This document shows, in pieces, positions 1 to 9,586 of a stretch of DNA of 33,522 nt. The stretch comes from Streptomyces sp. H39-S7 (GTDB lineage Bacteria; Actinomycetota; Actinomycetes; Streptomycetales; Streptomycetaceae): NCBI RefSeq assembly GCF_027158205.1, contig NZ_JAPVLU010000067.1:1-33522 (forward strand), written 5' to 3'. The stretch's first letter is position 1. Each line of letters starts with the position of its first letter. Both the position numbers and the translations under genes were made by a program. The notes beneath the pieces are model-generated. The model had not been told where the DNA came from, made no database searches, and saw only the letters and a program-made list of their open reading frames with translations.

Positions 1-180
1 CCATCGCGCTCCGTCCGCGATTTGCCCACATCGTCCCCGTGCGAGGGACCTTTCCCAACCCACCCCCCCCCACCCCCGCCCATGCGCTAGACCCCACCGG
101 GCGACACCCCAAAACCCTGTACCCAGGCACCATGCACAAGCTGGTAGGGTTTCACCCGTCACCGCTACTGCGGACGACAC
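1..180. other. Non-coding stretch upstream of tRNA-Arg
   Basis: No convincing gene is seen. The stretch contains a C-rich tract around 60-80. I could not identify a confident -35/-10 pair for the tRNA. Open frames here are read-through of GC-rich sequence. Confidence 0.5.
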
Positions 181-252
181 GCCCCCGTAGCTCAGGGGAT
201 AGAGCATCGGCCTCCGGAGCCGGGTGCGCAGGTTCGAATCCTGCCGGGGGCA
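181..252 (+). tRNA. tRNA-Arg, anticodon CCG
   Basis: The sequence folds as a full cloverleaf. The acceptor stem is 181-187 with 245-251 (7 bp) and the discriminator A is at 252. The D stem is GCTC/GAGC (190-193 with 202-205). The anticodon stem is 207-211 with 219-223, closed by a U-G pair, and its 7-nt loop places CCG at 214-216. The T stem is 228-232 with 240-244 around the TTCGAAT loop. Anticodon CCG reads the arginine codon CGG. The 3' CCA is not encoded, as is common in actinomycetes. tRNA 3' ends are frequent attachment sites for actinomycete integrative elements, and a possible element remnant lies just downstream. No integrase or second copy of the tRNA 3' end was seen in the window. 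Confidence 0.95.
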
Positions 253-270
253 CTTCGCAAGAAGTGCCCG

Positions 271-310
271 AGGACCCCGCCACCAGCGGAAACGCTGGGG
301 ACGGGGTCTT
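271..310 (+). terminator. Hairpin downstream of tRNA-Arg, probable terminator
   Basis: A long composite hairpin. The outer stem is 271-279 with 302-310 (including one G-U pair), and the inner stem CCAGCG/CGCTGG (283-288 with 293-298) is closed by a GAAA tetraloop. A shorter hairpin, CACTTC-GCAA-GAAGTG, sits at 251-266 over the tRNA end. There is no strong T tract. It is well placed to end tRNA transcription or guide 3' processing. Confidence 0.5.
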
Positions 311-323
311 CGCGTATCTACCG

Positions 324-578
324 TCATGTGCAGCCGAAAACCCCTCTGAGCAGCCGTATGTCGGATGCTGCGGCGTATTCGCGGGATGGGCCTCGGGGTG
401 TTTCCGCGGGCCACCCCTCGGCCTCACCGCCGGCGACGAACATCACGTCCACTGTCGGGAGTGTCCGCCCGGTCTCGATGTCCGCGGCGACCAAGCCGGT
501 CTTCTTGTCCTTCATCTCCGTCTGCGGAGTCTGCGCGACCGTCACGGTCGCACCGTTCACGTCTAAGCAACCCACCAC
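324..578 (-). pseudogene. Possible remnant of an integrative-element protein
   Basis: The minus-strand frame begins at a GTG near 578. Its first part looks protein-like: a TVTVAQTP segment, a charged stretch, then a TVDVMFV strand and GGEAEG. This layout resembles small proteins found beside replication and transfer genes of actinomycete integrative conjugative elements; that is recollection, not a search result. After about residue 54 the frame becomes low-quality sequence (Trp-Pro-Ala-Glu-Thr-Pro-Arg-Gly) that does not look like a natural C-terminus, which suggests a frameshift or truncation. A TTA codon lies near the start (564-566 on the plus strand). The position next to tRNA-Arg fits a decayed element. 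Confidence 0.4.
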
Positions 579-619
579 TAGAAAGAATCCTGTGGCGGGT
601 TGTCAGACCTGATGGACCA

Positions 620-745
620 TCACTCTCCCGCAGGGAAGCGGTAGTCCAGAACGAACTGGTCTGCCGCCATGACCGTGTCGCAGACCTCGACCACGCGGCC
701 GTCGTGCGTCATCGCATCCCGCACGAGAGGGAAGACCGGGGGGCG
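620..745 (-). pseudogene. Short hypothetical fragment, possibly decayed
   Basis: The last ~35 residues of a minus-strand frame, from about LVRDAMTHDG to DYRFPAGE, look protein-like. Upstream residues (Cys, Arg and Trp rich) do not, and no ribosome binding site or good start was found. The coordinates cover only the plausible part. It may be a fragment of a small Streptomyces hypothetical protein. No function can be given. Confidence 0.25.
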
Positions 746-773
746 CCCCGAAGTGTGAGCACATCCAAAGTAG

Positions 774-786
774 TTGAATTCTTCAA
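774..786. promoter_or_regulatory. Inverted repeat TTGAA-TTC-TTCAA
   Basis: A 5-bp perfect inverted repeat with a 3-bp spacer, AT-rich against a GC-rich background, in the gap between the minus-strand remnants and the gene starting at 871. It could be an operator or promoter element. No regulator gene is present to pair with it. Confidence 0.3.
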
Positions 787-823
787 TGTCACGACTTGGA
801 CATAACCACATCCGGGCACGGCT

Positions 824-851
824 CGTGCACATACGGTGACCGAACGTGCAC
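824..851. promoter_or_regulatory. Paired CGTGCAC motifs 21 bp apart
   Basis: Two copies of CGTGCAC (824-830 and 845-851), each holding the palindrome GTGCAC, are spaced 21 bp start to start, about two helical turns. They lie 20-47 bases before the ATG at 871. Helical phasing suits a dimeric DNA-binding protein, but this is inference. Confidence 0.3.
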
Positions 852-870
852 CGATCTTGGGGGTTTGACC

Positions 871-1455
871 ATGTCCAATCAGTACCCGGCGCCGGATCAA
901 CCGCAGCCTGGCTATGGCTACCCGCCCCCGCCGAAGAAGGCGCGCACCGGGAAGATCGTCGGGTTCTCGTGCCTCGGGGTCGTCGGTCTGTTCGTCCTTG
1001 TGGGCATCGTTAGTGCCCTCGTCAGTAACAGCGACGGCGACGACAAGGGGGCAAAGGGTCCGGTTGCTTCGTCGGCACCGGCCAACGGACCGGAGACCAA
1101 GCAGTCGTCTGTGGCGGCCGAGAAGAAGGCTTCCGTAGCTGTGACGGCAAAGGCGACGGCGTTCAAGGCGTCCGTCCTGGCGGACAGCAACTCCTACACC
1201 AGCGTGTCTGTCACCGTCACGAACAACTCATCGAAGACCATCAACGTCAACCCGCTCTACTTCGCAATCACTGACACCAACGGGACCAAGCACGCTGCGG
1301 AACTCGCCATGGACGAGGGTCAGATCGCGACAGTCGACCTGGCACCGGGTGAGAACGTCATCGGCACGGTCACCGGCAAGGGCAAGTTCAAGGCGAAGAC
1401 GGTGTCATTCACAGACGGGCTGATCGGCAAGGCAGTTCGGGCCGACGTGTCCTAA
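871..1455 (+). CDS. Membrane-anchored protein with DUF4352-like extracellular domain
   Basis: A 194-residue protein. The start at 871 was chosen over an in-frame ATG at 796 because a GGGGG ribosome binding site lies at 859-863 and the N-terminus then reads MSNQYPAPDQ. The order is a Pro/Gln/Tyr/Gly-rich cytoplasmic tail (residues 1-25), a basic patch (KKARTGK), one transmembrane helix (about 30-51), a low-complexity Ser/Ala/Lys linker and a beta-rich C-terminal domain. That domain has VSVTVTNNSSKTINVNP and a late LAPGENVIGTV, a pattern typical of DUF4352 immunoglobulin-like domains of actinobacterial surface proteins. The likely location is the membrane with the domain outside. Function is unknown. 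Similar proteins often occur in accessory regions, in keeping with the tRNA-proximal position. Confidence 0.75.
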   Translation: MSNQYPAPDQPQPGYGYPPPPKKARTGKIVGFSCLGVVGLFVLVGIVSALVSNSDGDDKGAKGPVASSAPANGPETKQSSVAAEKKASVAVTAKATAFKASVLADSNSYTSVSVTVTNNSSKTINVNPLYFAITDTNGTKHAAELAMDEGQIATVDLAPGENVIGTVTGKGKFKAKTVSFTDGLIGKAVRADVS

Positions 1456-1783
1456 CGCGCAGACCGCTGCGCCCGCCTCTCAACACGGATCCCATTCAAG
1501 GGTCACCTCCGCCGGATCCTGCATACCGCAACTGGGTACAGCAACCGTCCCGACCTGGGCTGACCGGCAGCGACCACAAGCACTCGACTGACCAGCCCGG
1601 CAGACCTCAGCGACCGTCGCGCCGGTAGTTCGCATCGAGTGGGTCTGAATTCAACTCCACGCGGTCCCAACGAAGTGCGGCCCCCGTCAGACTCGCCTGG
1701 CGGGGCTCTTGGGCTGCGCACGGCAGCTCCTTCAGGTGCTTATCCCGAAGCCGCACAGCCGTCCGCCGCTGTACCGTGACCGC
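1456..1783. other. Intergenic stretch without a recognised gene
   Basis: About 330 bases with no coding signal I trust on either strand. Base composition is slightly less GC-rich than the flanks. No clear terminator, operator or repeat was recognised. It may be decayed sequence. Confidence 0.4.
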
Positions 1784-1978
1784 GTGGACGAGGAGCCGGT
1801 GATCATCAAGCTCACGCACGACCAGGCGTTCGTCCTGTCCGACTGGTTCTACGAGGTCATGATGCAGTCCGACAAACTGGATGCCATCGTGCCCGATCGT
1901 GCGGCCGGCCACTTCTGGCACATGTATCCCTTCGGCGACGAGAGCGGGGGTACGCCGGGTGGTACCGAGAAGGCGTGA
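1784..1978 (+). CDS. Small hypothetical protein
   Basis: From a GTG at 1784 this frame gives 64 residues starting DEEPVIIKLTHDQAFVLSDW, followed by a Trp/His-containing segment and a Gly-rich tail. The middle (LTHDQAFVLSDWFYEVM) looks like a genuine amphipathic helical protein and uses GC-ending codons. No good ribosome binding site is visible. In-frame TTG (1709) and GTG (1736) starts are alternatives, but their extra residues look random. It could be an intact small gene or the 3' end of a truncated one. It converges with the glycosyltransferase gene, whose stop begins at 1983. Function unknown. Confidence 0.45.
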   Translation: MDEEPVIIKLTHDQAFVLSDWFYEVMMQSDKLDAIVPDRAAGHFWHMYPFGDESGGTPGGTEKA

Positions 1979-1982
1979 GTTC

Positions 1983-3704
1983 TCAACCGACCGGGGCTGC
2001 TGGGTTGGCCGGTTGGCCGGCGAGGGTGGGTGGGGGGGGGGTGAGGCGGGGGCCGCAGGGGGTGGTGGGGGTGTTGTTGCGGCGGGTGGTGGATTGGGCG
2101 ATGGCGGAGAGAGTGGTGTTCTGGAGGGCCCTGAGGCGGGTGGGGTCGGGGACGGCTGCGCTGCGGATCCAGTCGCCCGTGTCCGTTCGGGTGGAGAGCG
2201 GGACGTAGCCGTGGGCGGTGAGGGTTTCGGGGGTGAGGCCGGAGAGGGTCGACCACGGGCTGTGGACGTGGATGAAGGTGGGGCGCACGTGGTCGAAGAC
2301 GTAGGTGCGCAGGCGGGTCGTGTCGTGCGCCGCGTACGCGTCCGCGATGGCCGGGTCGGTGAGGCCCGCGAGGTCCGTGACGCGGAGCCGGGTGGTCAGG
2401 AGGGTGCCGCCGAGGTCGGGGAGCAGCAGGCCGGCGTCGGGCAGGGCGAGTTCGTCGGCGTAGGTGTTGAACAGCCGGCCGTAGCGGTCGGCGACGAAGC
2501 ACATGGAGAGTGTCGGGTCCGCCTGGAACGCCGCCGCTCGGGGCCGCTGGCCGGCCAGTGACAGGACGGATCCCACGACGAGCGCCGACACCAGAAGAGC
2601 GCGGCCGCGCGGCCGTTCGCGGTCCCAGACGGTGACCGCGGCCAGCGAGCCGGCGAAGGCCGCGAGCGTCCATACCGGGGTCGCGAAACGGTAGAGGGCC
2701 ATCCAGTCGCGCTGCAGCATCCCGTACGCGGTCAGGGCCAGGGACAGCGGGACGAGTACGGCGGTCAGCGCCCGGCGGGACGCTCCCGGGTCCGGGCGGA
2801 CGAGGGCGGTGGCGGTGCAGGCCAGGGCGGCGAGGGCGAGGGCCCAGCCGGCATAGACGATCAGCTCGGTGGTGTGGGCCAGGTCGGCCGGGCTCGGTGT
2901 CCGCTGCGCCTTCGCGACCGCCGTGTTGGGGACCCAGCGGCCGAACTCCGCGTGCCGCCACAGGAGATGGGCCGCATAGGGGAGGGCGAACGTCGTGCCT
3001 GATAGGGCGATCGGCCTCAGGGAGCCCGGCCGCTGGAGCAGCAGCGCCGCCAAGGGGTACGCCGCCGCGTAGACGATGCCGTCCGGGCGGGTCAGTGCGG
3101 CCAGCAGCGCCAGGAGGCCGGCCAGGACGGCGGTGCGGGGCCGCAGCAGGTCGTCGCGGGCGACGGACCTGGCGAGCACGGCCGCGAGGGCGGTGACGGC
3201 GAGGCCGTACAGCGGGTTCTCCAGTCCGGAGAAGAGCCAGACGACCAGCGAGAAGTTCCCGGCCATCGCCGCACCGGCGAGCAGCGTCACCGCCCACGCC
3301 CGCCCCGGCAGCACCGCCCGCGCCGCGAACGCCACCGAGGCCAGCATCCCGATCACACACAGCAGAGCCAGCACCTTGGGGAACCACACCAGGTCCGAGA
3401 CCCCGAACAGCGCCCCGTGGTCGAACAGCCGCAGCCGCCGCCCGGCCACCAGCAGCGCCAGCCACGCCGGGTTGGAGTACCCCTCCACCGGCGGGGCGCC
3501 GGGCTGCTGGGCCGGGCCGTACCCCTCGTCGATGCTGCGCGCGTACGCGTACGTGATGGCCGCGTCGTCGACGATCCACTGCCCGAGCCGCAGCGCCTGT
3601 CCCCCGACGAGGAGGGCGCCCACGAGGACCGCGACGACATCGGGGAGTGGCCGCCGCCACACGGCGTGGGTCTGCACGGCGCGGGTCTGCAAGGTTCTGG
3701 TCAC
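1983..3704 (-). CDS. GT-C type membrane glycosyltransferase, arabinofuranosyltransferase-like
   Basis: A 573-residue integral membrane protein. A first transmembrane helix is followed by the extracytoplasmic loop IVDDAAITYAYARSIDEGYG and then EGYSNPAWLALL. The acidic pair in this first loop and the YSNP motif are typical of GT-C enzymes that use polyprenyl-phosphate sugar donors, including the AftB-like arabinofuranosyltransferases of actinobacteria. About nine to eleven hydrophobic helices follow up to roughly residue 390, then a soluble C-terminal domain and a Pro/Thr-rich tail. It probably transfers a sugar to a cell-envelope glycan outside the membrane; donor and acceptor are unknown. The start is a GTG without a clear ribosome binding site, so it may begin a little later. 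It starts 38 bases after the ahcY stop and could be read through from the methyl-cycle operon, but no functional link is apparent. Confidence 0.75.
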   Translation of the reverse strand: MTRTLQTRAVQTHAVWRRPLPDVVAVLVGALLVGGQALRLGQWIVDDAAITYAYARSIDEGYGPAQQPGAPPVEGYSNPAWLALLVAGRRLRLFDHGALFGVSDLVWFPKVLALLCVIGMLASVAFAARAVLPGRAWAVTLLAGAAMAGNFSLVVWLFSGLENPLYGLAVTALAAVLARSVARDDLLRPRTAVLAGLLALLAALTRPDGIVYAAAYPLAALLLQRPGSLRPIALSGTTFALPYAAHLLWRHAEFGRWVPNTAVAKAQRTPSPADLAHTTELIVYAGWALALAALACTATALVRPDPGASRRALTAVLVPLSLALTAYGMLQRDWMALYRFATPVWTLAAFAGSLAAVTVWDRERPRGRALLVSALVVGSVLSLAGQRPRAAAFQADPTLSMCFVADRYGRLFNTYADELALPDAGLLLPDLGGTLLTTRLRVTDLAGLTDPAIADAYAAHDTTRLRTYVFDHVRPTFIHVHSPWSTLSGLTPETLTAHGYVPLSTRTDTGDWIRSAAVPDPTRLRALQNTTLSAIAQSTTRRNNTPTTPCGPRLTPPPPTLAGQPANPAAPVG

Positions 3705-3742
3705 ATGGAGGTGAACCCCGCAGCGCCCGTCACGTCACGCTC

Positions 3743-5165
<1,423 letters not shown>

Positions 5166-5188
<23 letters not shown>

Positions 5189-6083
5189 CTGCGCTCCTTG
5201 TGTTCAGGTTCTGGTGGATCTCAAGCGTCGCGGTGGACCGGTTGAGGGTGATGTAGTGCAGGCCCGGGGCGCCGGCGTCGAGCAGACGGCCGGCCAGGCG
5301 CGTCGCGTGGTCCACTCCGATCCGGTGCGCGGTCCGCGGGTCGTGCTGCGCCGCCGCCAGCGCCTCGGCCAGCTCGGGCGGGAAGGTCGCGTCGCTCAGC
5401 TCGGCGAAGCGCCGGATCTGCCGGACGTCGGTGGCGGGCATGATCTCCGGGATGATCGGCGTGTCACACCCGGCGGCGGCCACCCGGTCGCGCAGCCGCA
5501 GATAGTCGTCGGCGTCGAAGAACATCTGGGTGACGGCGTAGTCGGCGCCGGCCCGGCACTTGGCGACGAAGTGCCGGATGTCGTCGTCCCAGCTCGGCGA
5601 ACGGGGATGACGCTCGGGGAAGGCCGCCACGCCGATGCTGAAGTCGCCGATGGAGCGGACGAGCGAGACGAGGTCCGCCGCGTGGTCCAGGCCCCCGGGG
5701 TGCCGCACCCACGGGCCGCGCGGGTCGCCCGGCGGGTCGCCGCGCAGCACGAGGACGTCACGGATGCCGGCGTCCGCGTACCGGCCGACGATCTGCCGCA
5801 GCTCGGCGACGGTGTGGCCGACGGCGGTGAGATGGGCGACCGGACGCAGCGTCGTCTCGGCGGCGATGCGCCGGGTGACGTCCACGGTCCGGTCGCGGGA
5901 GGAGCCGCCGGCGCCGTAGGTGACGGAGACGAACGTGGGTCCGACGGCCTCGATACGGCGGATGGCGTCCCACAGGACGCGCTCGCCCGCGTCCGTCTTC
6001 GGGGGGAAGAACTCGAACGAGAACGTGCGCTGCCCGGCGCCGAGGACATCGCGCAGGTTGGTGGTGGTCAGCGTGGCCGACAT
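5166..6083 (-). CDS. metF: 5,10-methylenetetrahydrofolate reductase
   Basis: A 305-residue flavoprotein that reduces 5,10-methylene-THF to 5-methyl-THF, the methyl donor for MetH. The N-terminus has the family signature FSFEFFPPKT (about residues 21-30). It is followed by FVSVTYGAGGSSRDRT, the folate/FAD barrel segments HLTAVGHT and VLRGDPPGD, then GADYAVTQMFFD and PIIPEIMPAT, all characteristic of MetF. The ATG at 6083 was chosen because GAGGA lies a few bases upstream and the family start follows directly; the same frame stays open further upstream across the metH end, but that part is not MetF-like. It begins 17 bases after the metH stop and its 3' end overlaps the ahcY start. Confidence 0.95.
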
Positions 6084-6100
6084 GGTGGGCACGGTCCTCC

Positions 6101-9100
6101 TCACGCCTTGTAGTAACTGGCTTCCGGGTGGTGGATGACGATCGCGTCGGTGGACTGCTCCGGGTGCAGTTGGAACTCCTCGGACAGGACGACGCCGATA
6201 CGTTCGGGTTTGAGCAGATCCATGATCTTGGCGCGGTCCTCCAGGTCCGGGCAGGCCGGGTAGCCGAGTGAGTAGCGGCAGCCCTGGTACTCGGTACGGA
6301 ACATCGCGTCCAGGCTGTCCGGGTCGGCGCCCGCGATCCCCAGCTCCGTGCGGATCCGGGAGTGCCAGTACTCGGCCAGGGCCTCGGTCAACTGCACGGA
6401 CAAGCCGTGCAGTTCGAGGTAGTCGCGGTAGGCGTTCGCGGCGAAGAGCTCGTTCGCCGCCTCGGAGACCTTGTTCCCCATGGTCACGACGGTGAGCGCG
6501 ATGACGTCGGGCTCGCCGGCCCCCTCGGGGCGGAAGAAGTCCGACAGGCACAGGTGCCGGTCGCGGCGCTGGCGCGGGAAGGTGAAGCGGTGGCTTTCAC
6601 CGCCGGTCTTCTCGTCCAGGATGATCAGGTCGTCGCCCTTGGACACGCAGGGGAAGTAGCCGTAGACGATCGCCGCCTCCAGCATGTTCTCGGTGTGCAG
6701 CCGGTCCAGCCACATCCGCAGCCGGGGCCGGCCCTCCGTCTCCACCAGCTCCTCGTACGAGGGCCCGCCCCCACGGGCCGCCTTCAGCCCCCACTGGCCC
6801 ATGAACGTGGCCCGCTCGTCCAGCCAGGAGGAGTACTCGGCGAGGGGGATGCCCTTCACGATCCGCGTCCCCAGGAAGGGCGCCTTCGGGACGGGGTTGT
6901 CGGCGGCCACGTCGGAACGGGCGGGCAGCGGTTCGGGGGCCGCCGGGACGCGTACGGGACGGTCGACGGCGGCGACCCGGCGCTGCTTCAGGGGAGGGAG
7001 TGCGGCTCCGGGGACGCCGCGTTTGACGGCGATCAGGGCGTCCATCAGCCGCAGGCCCTCGAACGCGTCGCGGGCGTAGCGGACTTCGCCGTCGTAGATC
7101 TCGTGGAGGTCCTGCTCGACATAGGCGCGGGTCAGGGCGGCGCCGCCGAGGATGACGGGGTAGTCCGCGGCCATGTTGCGCTGGTTGAGCTCCTGGAGGT
7201 TCTCCTTCATGATCACCGTGGACTTCACGAGCAGCCCGGACATGCCGATGACGTCGGCTTTGTGTTCGGTGGCCGCGTCCAGGATCGCCGAGACGGGCTG
7301 CTTGATGCCGAGGTTGATGACGTTGTAGCCGTTGTTGGACAGGATGATGTCGACGAGGTTCTTGCCGATGTCATGGACGTCGCCGCGCACGGTGGCGAGC
7401 ACGATGGTGCCCTTGCCGTCGGCGTCGGACTTCTCCATGTGCGGCTCCAGGTAGGCCACCGCCGTCTTCATGACCTCGGCGGACTGCAGCACGAAGGGCA
7501 GCTGCATCTGACCCGATCCGAACAGCTCCCCGACGACCTTCATGCCTTCCAGCAGGGTGTCGTTGACGATGTGCAAGGCCGACTGAACGGTCAGCGCCTC
7601 ATCGAGGTCGCCCTCCAGGCCGTTCTTCTCCCCGTCGATGATCCGCCGCTGCAGTCGCTCGTCCAGCGGCAGCGCGGCCAACTCCTCCGCACGACCCGCC
7701 TTGACGGACTTCATGTCGACGCCCTCGAAAGCCTCCAAGAAGGCCTGCAACGGGTCATACCCCTCACGCCGCCGGTCATAGACCAGATCCAACGCGATCT
7801 CCCGCTGCTCCTGCGGGATCCGCGCCACGGGGATGATCTTCGCCGCGTGCACGATCGCCGAATCCAGGCCTGCCGCCACGCACTCGTTGAGGAAGACGGA
7901 GTTCAGGACCACACGCGCGGCCGGATTCAACCCGAAGGAGATGTTCGACAGACCCAACGTCGTCTGCACCAGCGGGTGGCGGCGCTTCAGCTCCCGGATC
8001 GCCTCGATCGTGGCAATCCCGTCCTTGCGGGACTCCTCCTGACCGGTCGCGATCGTGAACGTCAGGCAGTCGACGAGGATGTCGGATTCGAGGATGCCCC
8101 AGTTGGTGGTCAGGTCCTCGATCAGCCGCTCGGCGATAGCGACCTTGTGCTCAGCAGTCCGCGCCTGGCCCTCCTCGTCGATCGTCAGCGCGATCAGCGC
8201 GGCGCCGTGCTCCGCGGCCAACGCCGTGATCTGCGCAAACCGGGACTCCGGACCGTCACCGTCCTCGTAGTTGACGGAGTTGATGACCGCCCGGCCACCC
8301 AACTTCTCCAACCCAGCCCGCAACACCGGGACTTCGGTGGAGTCCAGCACGATCGGCAACGTAGACGCGGTCGCGAAGCGGCCCGCGACCTCGGCCATGT
8401 CCGCGGCGCCGTCCCGGCCGACGTAGTCGACGCACAGGTCGAGCAGGTGCGCGCCTTCGCGGATCTGGTCGCGGGCCATCTCCACGCAGTCGTCCCAGCG
8501 GCCCTCCAGCATCGCCTCACGGAACTTCCTCGACCCGTTGGCGTTGGTCCGCTCCCCGATCGCGAGATACGACGCGTCCTGCCGGAACGGCACCGTCTGG
8601 TAGAGCGACGCCGCACCCGGCTCCGGACGCGGACTGCGCGCCACAAGCTCCAACCCCCGCACCCGCTCCACGACCTGCCGCAAATGCTCCGGCGTCGTGC
8701 CGCAGCACCCACCCACCAGCGACAACCCGTACTCCCGCACGAACGTCTCGTGCGCGTCCGCCAGCTCCTCCGGCGACAACGGGTAATGCGCCCCGTCCTT
8801 GCCCAGCACCGGCAGACCGGCATTCGGCATGCAGGAGACCTGGGTGCGGGCATGCCGGGCGAGGTACCGCAGGTGCTCGCTCATCTCGGCCGGACCCGTC
8901 GCGCAGTTCAGGCCGATCATGTCGATACCCAACGGCTCCAACGCCGTCAGCGCGGCACCGATCTCGGACCCCAGCAGCATCGTGCCCGTCGTCTCCACCG
9001 TGACCTGGCAGATCAGCGGCAAAGACTGGCCCGCGGCGCCCATCGCCCGCCGGGCGCCGACGATGGCCGCCTTGGTCTGGAGCAGGTCCTGCGTCGTCTC

Positions 9101-9586
9101 CACCAGGATCGCGTCCGCGCCGCCCTCGATGAGGCCGGCCACGTTCGCCTCGTACCCGTCCCGGAGCTGCGCATAGGGCGCGTGGCCCAGGGTCGGGAGT
9201 TTCGTGCCCGGCCCGACCGAGCCGAGCACCCAGCGCGGCCGGTCCGGCGTCGCGAAACCGTCCGCCACCTCACGCGCCAACCGGGCACCGGAAACCGACA
9301 ACTCATGGATACGGCCAGGAATGTCGTACTCCCCCAGCGCCGCCAGGTTCGCACCGAAGGTGTTCGTCTCGACGCAGTCCACACCCGCCGCGAAGTACTC
9401 CTCGTGCACCGACCGGACGATGTCCGGACGCGTCACGTTCAGAACCTCGTTGCACCCCTCCAGGTTCTCGAAGTCGTCCAACGACGGATCCTGCGCCTGC
9501 AGCATCGTGCCCATCGCACCGTCACCCACCACCACCCGCGACGCGAACGCCCGACGCAGAGCGTCGGCCCGGGACATCCCGCTCAT
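6101..9586 (-). CDS. metH: Cobalamin-dependent methionine synthase
   Basis: A 1161-residue enzyme that transfers the methyl group of 5-methyl-THF to homocysteine through cobalamin. Domains in order: homocysteine-binding barrel (about 1-325) with GDGAMGTMLQ near the start and the zinc-binding Cys pair in GGCCGTT (Cys294-Cys295); pterin-binding barrel (about 345-610) with IGERTNANGSRKF; the cobalamin cap; the cobalamin domain with DVHDIGKNLVD, whose His738 is the lower axial ligand; and a C-terminal activation domain with YSLGYPACPDL, which uses SAM for reactivation. The length is close to full-size bacterial MetH. The ATG at 9586 overlaps the stop of the preceding kinase gene (ATGA), and the frame upstream of it is not MetH-like. 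B12 supply must come from elsewhere. Confidence 0.97.
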   Translation of the reverse strand: MSGMSRADALRRAFASRVVVGDGAMGTMLQAQDPSLDDFENLEGCNEVLNVTRPDIVRSVHEEYFAAGVDCVETNTFGANLAALGEYDIPGRIHELSVSGARLAREVADGFATPDRPRWVLGSVGPGTKLPTLGHAPYAQLRDGYEANVAGLIEGGADAILVETTQDLLQTKAAIVGARRAMGAAGQSLPLICQVTVETTGTMLLGSEIGAALTALEPLGIDMIGLNCATGPAEMSEHLRYLARHARTQVSCMPNAGLPVLGKDGAHYPLSPEELADAHETFVREYGLSLVGGCCGTTPEHLRQVVERVRGLELVARSPRPEPGAASLYQTVPFRQDASYLAIGERTNANGSRKFREAMLEGRWDDCVEMARDQIREGAHLLDLCVDYVGRDGAADMAEVAGRFATASTLPIVLDSTEVPVLRAGLEKLGGRAVINSVNYEDGDGPESRFAQITALAAEHGAALIALTIDEEGQARTAEHKVAIAERLIEDLTTNWGILESDILVDCLTFTIATGQEESRKDGIATIEAIRELKRRHPLVQTTLGLSNISFGLNPAARVVLNSVFLNECVAAGLDSAIVHAAKIIPVARIPQEQREIALDLVYDRRREGYDPLQAFLEAFEGVDMKSVKAGRAEELAALPLDERLQRRIIDGEKNGLEGDLDEALTVQSALHIVNDTLLEGMKVVGELFGSGQMQLPFVLQSAEVMKTAVAYLEPHMEKSDADGKGTIVLATVRGDVHDIGKNLVDIILSNNGYNVINLGIKQPVSAILDAATEHKADVIGMSGLLVKSTVIMKENLQELNQRNMAADYPVILGGAALTRAYVEQDLHEIYDGEVRYARDAFEGLRLMDALIAVKRGVPGAALPPLKQRRVAAVDRPVRVPAAPEPLPARSDVAADNPVPKAPFLGTRIVKGIPLAEYSSWLDERATFMGQWGLKAARGGGPSYEELVETEGRPRLRMWLDRLHTENMLEAAIVYGYFPCVSKGDDLIILDEKTGGESHRFTFPRQRRDRHLCLSDFFRPEGAGEPDVIALTVVTMGNKVSEAANELFAANAYRDYLELHGLSVQLTEALAEYWHSRIRTELGIAGADPDSLDAMFRTEYQGCRYSLGYPACPDLEDRAKIMDLLKPERIGVVLSEEFQLHPEQSTDAIVIHHPEASYYKA

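Noticed and set aside
152..427. Minus-strand frame containing PPAGFEPA and EADALSPELRG
   Set aside because: This is the antisense translation of the tRNA gene, a well-known false protein; the plus-strand frame across 39-566 (SSGDRASASGAGCAGSNPAGG) is the sense counterpart.
1849..3660. Second long minus-strand frame overlapping the glycosyltransferase
   Set aside because: Dominated by Arg, Pro and Gly without membrane helices or motifs. The other frame has a clear GT-C protein.
5189..5260. SAH riboswitch before ahcY
   Set aside because: The ahcY start lies inside the end of metF with an ordinary AAGGAG site, leaving no untranslated leader for an aptamer.
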